DNA of 18,220 bases from Ignavibacteriales bacterium (GTDB taxonomy: Bacteria; Bacteroidota; Ignavibacteria; Ignavibacteriales; Melioribacteraceae). Positions 15,985-18,220 of the stretch are shown in pieces. The translations under genes were made by a program, and so were the position numbers. Position 1 is the first letter of the stretch. Every line of letters begins with the position of its first letter. Below the pieces are notes generated by a model. It saw only the letters and a program-made list of their open reading frames with translations. It searched no databases and had not been told where the DNA came from. Location: contig QYQI01000139.1 of the NCBI GenBank assembly GCA_007280825.1, positions 1-18,220 on the forward strand. The letters are read 5' to 3'.

Positions 15985-17118
15985 TTATTTAAATAGACTC
16001 AGATACATTTCAAATGTATAGATACGATTTCGTTTCATGCCGGTTGTTTCTTTCAGAATTCCTAAATCAACAAAATCAGTAATTAATGCATTTGCGGTTG
16101 GTTTTGTAACTTTCAATTCATCAATAACATCTTGCAGAGTAATAACAGGCTGGGAGTATAAATAATTTACAAATCTTTTTGCCAAAGGAAATTTTTTATT
16201 CAACTTAAGAATTTTCTCTTCTTCGATTTCTTTTCTTAAAACTAAAATCTTTTTAAATGTTGTTACTGAATTTTTGGATGTTTCTATTATGTCTATCAAG
16301 AAAAATTTTATCCATTGCTCAAGTTGATTTTTAGAGTGGACATTTGAAAGATTATCATAATAAAGCTGTCTATTCTTTTCGAAAAAATCCGAAAGATATA
16401 ATGTTGGTTTGTAAAGTAATCCATTACTTACGAGATACAATGTAATGAGTAATCTACCTACCCTTCCGTTTCCATCAAGAAATGGGTGAATCGTTTCGAA
16501 TTGATAATGGATTAAAGCAACTCTAATTAGATGAGGAACTTTTATTTGAGCATTGTTAATGAATTTTTCCAGATCTGAAAGTAGATCATTTAGTTCATTA
16601 TGATGAGGCGGAACAAAAACAGCATCTTGAATAGTAGCACCACCAATCCAGTTTTGGCTTTCTCGAAATTCACCAGGACGTTTGTGACGACCGCGAACAC
16701 TTGTCAACAATATTTTATGGACATGTTTTATCAGTCGTGTTGATATCGGAAGTTTTTTCAGCTTTTCAATCGCATCGTTCATTGCATGGACGTAATTTTG
16801 AACTTCTTCCCAATCATTTTTTTTCTCAGGTTCGATATCTTTTTCTTTTAAGGCAGCTTCTTCTATGTTAGTACGAGTGCCTTCAATTTTGTTTGAGTTC
16901 ACAGCTTCTTTAAGGATATGCATTTTAATAAAAAGGTCAACATCCGGGACAATTGTAGAGAACGCATTTAACTCGCCAAGTTTAAGATTTGCTTCCTCCA
17001 ATAGCTGATTTATTTGCGGATTACTAATAATCCATTCGATGTTAATTTTAGAAGGGCTGAAGCTTTTATAATTGTTCTGTTGAACCCAGCGACCAGCTTT
17101 GAATTCTTTGATATCCAT
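15985..17118 (-). CDS. Fic family protein (class II, probable AMPylator)
   Basis: 377 residues. Fic enzymes transfer AMP (or a related group) from a nucleotide to a hydroxyl on a target protein. The catalytic motif HPFLDGNGRVGR is complete at residues 211-222, with its histidine, the phosphate-binding GNGR and the final arginine. The flap segment lies near 152-171 (RESQNWIGG...VFVPP). An N-terminal Fic_N-like helix carries the inhibitory motif S-N-K-I-E-G (75-80), the class II arrangement in which E79 would block the active site. The C-terminus (about 320-377) looks like a winged helix (LQDVIDELKVTKPTANALI), as in SoFic-type proteins. Start: ATG at 17118 with an AAAAGGA site upstream. No antitoxin neighbour is seen, consistent with self-inhibition. 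Targets are unknown. It lies between two copies of an M28 3' end. Confidence 0.92.
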   Translation of the reverse strand: MDIKEFKAGRWVQQNNYKSFSPSKINIEWIISNPQINQLLEEANLKLGELNAFSTIVPDVDLFIKMHILKEAVNSNKIEGTRTNIEEAALKEKDIEPEKKNDWEEVQNYVHAMNDAIEKLKKLPISTRLIKHVHKILLTSVRGRHKRPGEFRESQNWIGGATIQDAVFVPPHHNELNDLLSDLEKFINNAQIKVPHLIRVALIHYQFETIHPFLDGNGRVGRLLITLYLVSNGLLYKPTLYLSDFFEKNRQLYYDNLSNVHSKNQLEQWIKFFLIDIIETSKNSVTTFKKILVLRKEIEEEKILKLNKKFPLAKRFVNYLYSQPVITLQDVIDELKVTKPTANALITDFVDLGILKETTGMKRNRIYTFEMYLSLFK

Positions 17119-17448
17119 ATCTAAATCCTTTTTTGACTCATCTGTAATTTAACTAAAGTTTTGTTATAGTTAAAGTAAAAACGTTTCCTTTAACTAAGCG
17201 AATTTCTTAGTAAAAGAAAATTTCTTGAATGAATTGATTTCAAGGTAGATTTCAGATTTTTACCATGGATTTGAACCATAATAAAGAAGTGAGTCTGATT
17301 ATAATTAAATTCATGGGACGGATTGAAGAGATCAGCTAACAAAAACTCAGAACTAGTCGCGCGAATCATCCTTTCTGAACCGATAACCGTAATTAAAACC
17401 GTTCCTCCTCCCTGCAAGAAAGGGAATTAAGGGAGGGGTTGAATAATT
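17119..17448. other. Region between the Fic and M28 genes, no clear gene
   Basis: A minus-strand frame of 75 codons exists at 17190-17417, but it has no recognisable family or convincing ribosome site, and its first codons fall in a repeat. I do not call it a gene. The right end (17403-17437, CCTCCCTGCAAGAAAGGGAA and on to GGGAGGGG) resembles a diverged relative of the hairpin repeats at 15548-15820. The Fic promoter should be near 17130-17200. Confidence 0.45.
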
Positions 17449-17538
17449 TTACTGATTAGAAATGTAAAGCGTAGTCTTAAAAGCTAATTTAGTAATTGCT
17501 TCAAATAGATTAGGATTTAGTGTTTCGGGTTTATCGGA
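17414..17538 (-). repeat. Long direct repeat, right copy (M28 3' end and flank)
   Basis: Partner of 15821-15954. It covers the 3' flank and last 30 codons of the intact M28 gene. The two copies bracket about 1.46 kb that contains the Fic gene. Confidence 0.75.
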
Positions 17539-18220
17539 AATCATGTGAAGGTGTTTGTAACTGTTTGTTGTAACAAAGTATAAAGTCTGAATTCCTTTTT
17601 CGAAAAATGGTTCTGCATCTGCACCGCCGCCTTTCCAAGTTCTTGTTACTAAAAGTTTATCATTCTCGTTATCAATTTGTTTTGCAATGTTCCAAAGCGC
17701 TTGTGCACTTTCGCCGCCGCCTATCTGAATGCTATCACCGTAACCGACACAATCAAGATTTACCATTGCTTTAACTTTTTCTTTTGGGAATTTCATATTT
17801 TCTGAAAAATATTTTGAACCGTACAATCCCTGTTCTTCACTAGCGAAAAAGACAAAAATTATTGAACGCTTCGGCTCGCCTCGCTGGCGCTTCAGCGAAG
17901 CGGGTTTTTCTTTAGTGTTAGAAAATTCACGTGCAATTTGAAGTAAAGCAGCCGAACCTGATGCGTTATCGTTAGCGCCCGGGAAATAAATTTTACCCGC
18001 CCGCTCCGATGAAGTGTCAGCGAGGCGAGCTTGACTACCAACATGATCAAGATGAGCGCCGATAATCAAATACTCGTTCTTTAGAACCGGATCGCTTCCT
18101 TCGATTATCCCGACCACATTTACTACTTCCTTTTCTTTTTCATATTTAGTGTGTACTTCAATATCAACTTTTGGAACGATCTGAATGGAATATGGTCTGT
18201 CGCTTATACAAATCTGACGC
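17449..18220 (-). CDS. M28 family zinc metallopeptidase, 5' end outside window
   Basis: The frame is open to the right edge: upstream of an internal GTG at 18117 it continues for 34 codons (PYSIQIVPKVDIEVHTKYEK), so the gene is partial at its 5' end with about 256 residues visible. All M28 zinc and catalytic motifs are present in order: GAHLDHVG (His ligand, catalytic Asp), GANDNASG (bridging Asp), ASEEQGLYGS (catalytic and ligand Glu), NLDCVG (Asp ligand) and a late His in HLHMISD. It should be an aminopeptidase- or carboxypeptidase-like enzyme, probably exported with an upstream PA domain, as is common in the family. Two in-frame palindromic insertions (11 residues ARLADTSSERA after HLDHVGSQ, 10 residues PASLKRQRGE before PKRSIIFVFF) fall in loops between conserved motifs, leaving the catalytic set intact. 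Confidence 0.9.
   Translation of the reverse strand, partial: RQICISDRPYSIQIVPKVDIEVHTKYEKEKEVVNVVGIIEGSDPVLKNEYLIIGAHLDHVGSQARLADTSSERAGKIYFPGANDNASGSAALLQIAREFSNTKEKPASLKRQRGEPKRSIIFVFFASEEQGLYGSKYFSENMKFPKEKVKAMVNLDCVGYGDSIQIGGGESAQALWNIAKQIDNENDKLLVTRTWKGGGADAEPFFEKGIQTLYFVTTNSYKHLHMISDKPETLNPNLFEAITKLAFKTTLYISNQ
17874..17904 (-). repeat. Palindromic repeat, copy F, inside the M28 gene
   Basis: On the minus strand it reads CCCGCTTCGCTGAAGCG...GCGAGGCGAGC, the same ends as copies B and D. Translated it gives PASLKRQRGE between EK and PKRS. Removing 30 bases restores the contiguous EKPKRSIIFVFF expected of M28 enzymes. The core CGCTTCGCTGAAGCG is self-complementary. Confidence 0.8.
17998..18030 (+). 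repeat. Palindromic repeat, copy G, inside the M28 gene
   Basis: Plus-strand CGCCCGCTCCGATGAAG...AGCGAGGCGAGC, opposite in orientation to copy F. Read on the minus strand it encodes exactly 11 residues (ARLADTSSERA) between GSQ and GKIYFPGANDN. The core has drifted from the other copies, suggesting an older insertion. Confidence 0.75.

Noticed and set aside
17190..17417. Minus-strand 75-codon frame between the Fic and M28 genes
   Set aside because: No family features, no good ribosome site and a start inside a repeat. It cannot be excluded but is not supported.
18115..18117. GTG as start of the M28 gene
   Set aside because: The same frame continues upstream for 34 codons to the window edge with peptidase-like sequence, so the GTG is internal and the gene is partial.

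Overview
The window looks like part of a low-GC genome from the Bacteroidota/Chlorobi/Ignavibacteriota side of the tree. Ignavibacteria are my best guess. The main clue is that three large secreted proteins end in a type IX secretion (T9SS) sorting domain of the form N-[YF]-P-N-P-F-N-P-T-T followed by V-F-N-I-L-G-Q. The intergenic DNA also carries dense palindromic repeats of a kind I associate with that group. The assignment rests on recognition, not on a search.

Left part (1-913): a long AT-rich stretch with no convincing gene, ending in a cluster of four GC-rich palindromic repeats just before the first gene. Middle part (914-15424): three co-oriented genes for giant secreted proteins. Protein 1 (2389 aa) is an Ala/Gly/Thr/Asn-rich beta-helix-like stalk, then two Ig/cadherin-like modules, a dockerin-like calcium-binding segment, a cohesin-like segment and a T9SS tail. 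Protein 2 (1166 aa) has two N-terminal cohesin-like domains, eight Ig-like modules and a T9SS tail. Protein 3 (1128 aa) has one cohesin-like domain, nine Ig-like modules and a T9SS tail. No enzyme domain is visible, so I infer surface-attached adhesive or scaffold proteins whose dockerin and cohesin parts might bind each other. Genes 1 and 2 are 87 bp apart with only a hairpin between them. Genes 2 and 3 are separated by a strong terminator and 366 bp.

Right part (15425-18220): about 560 bp of stacked repeats (a terminator, two 92-bp direct repeats with double hairpins, a perfect 24-bp palindrome), then two convergent minus-strand genes. These are a complete Fic-family AMPylator-type protein and the 3' part of an M28 zinc peptidase gene that runs off the right edge. 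A remnant of a second M28 3' end lies on the far side of the Fic gene, so the Fic gene sits between two copies of the same 3' end.

The most unusual feature is the palindromic repeats. The family seen upstream of gene 1 and after gene 3 also occurs twice, in opposite orientations, inside the M28 reading frame, where it adds 10-11 residues in frame without breaking the gene. A different palindrome sits in frame inside the M28 remnant. This resembles the protein-inserted palindromic elements known from Rickettsia.
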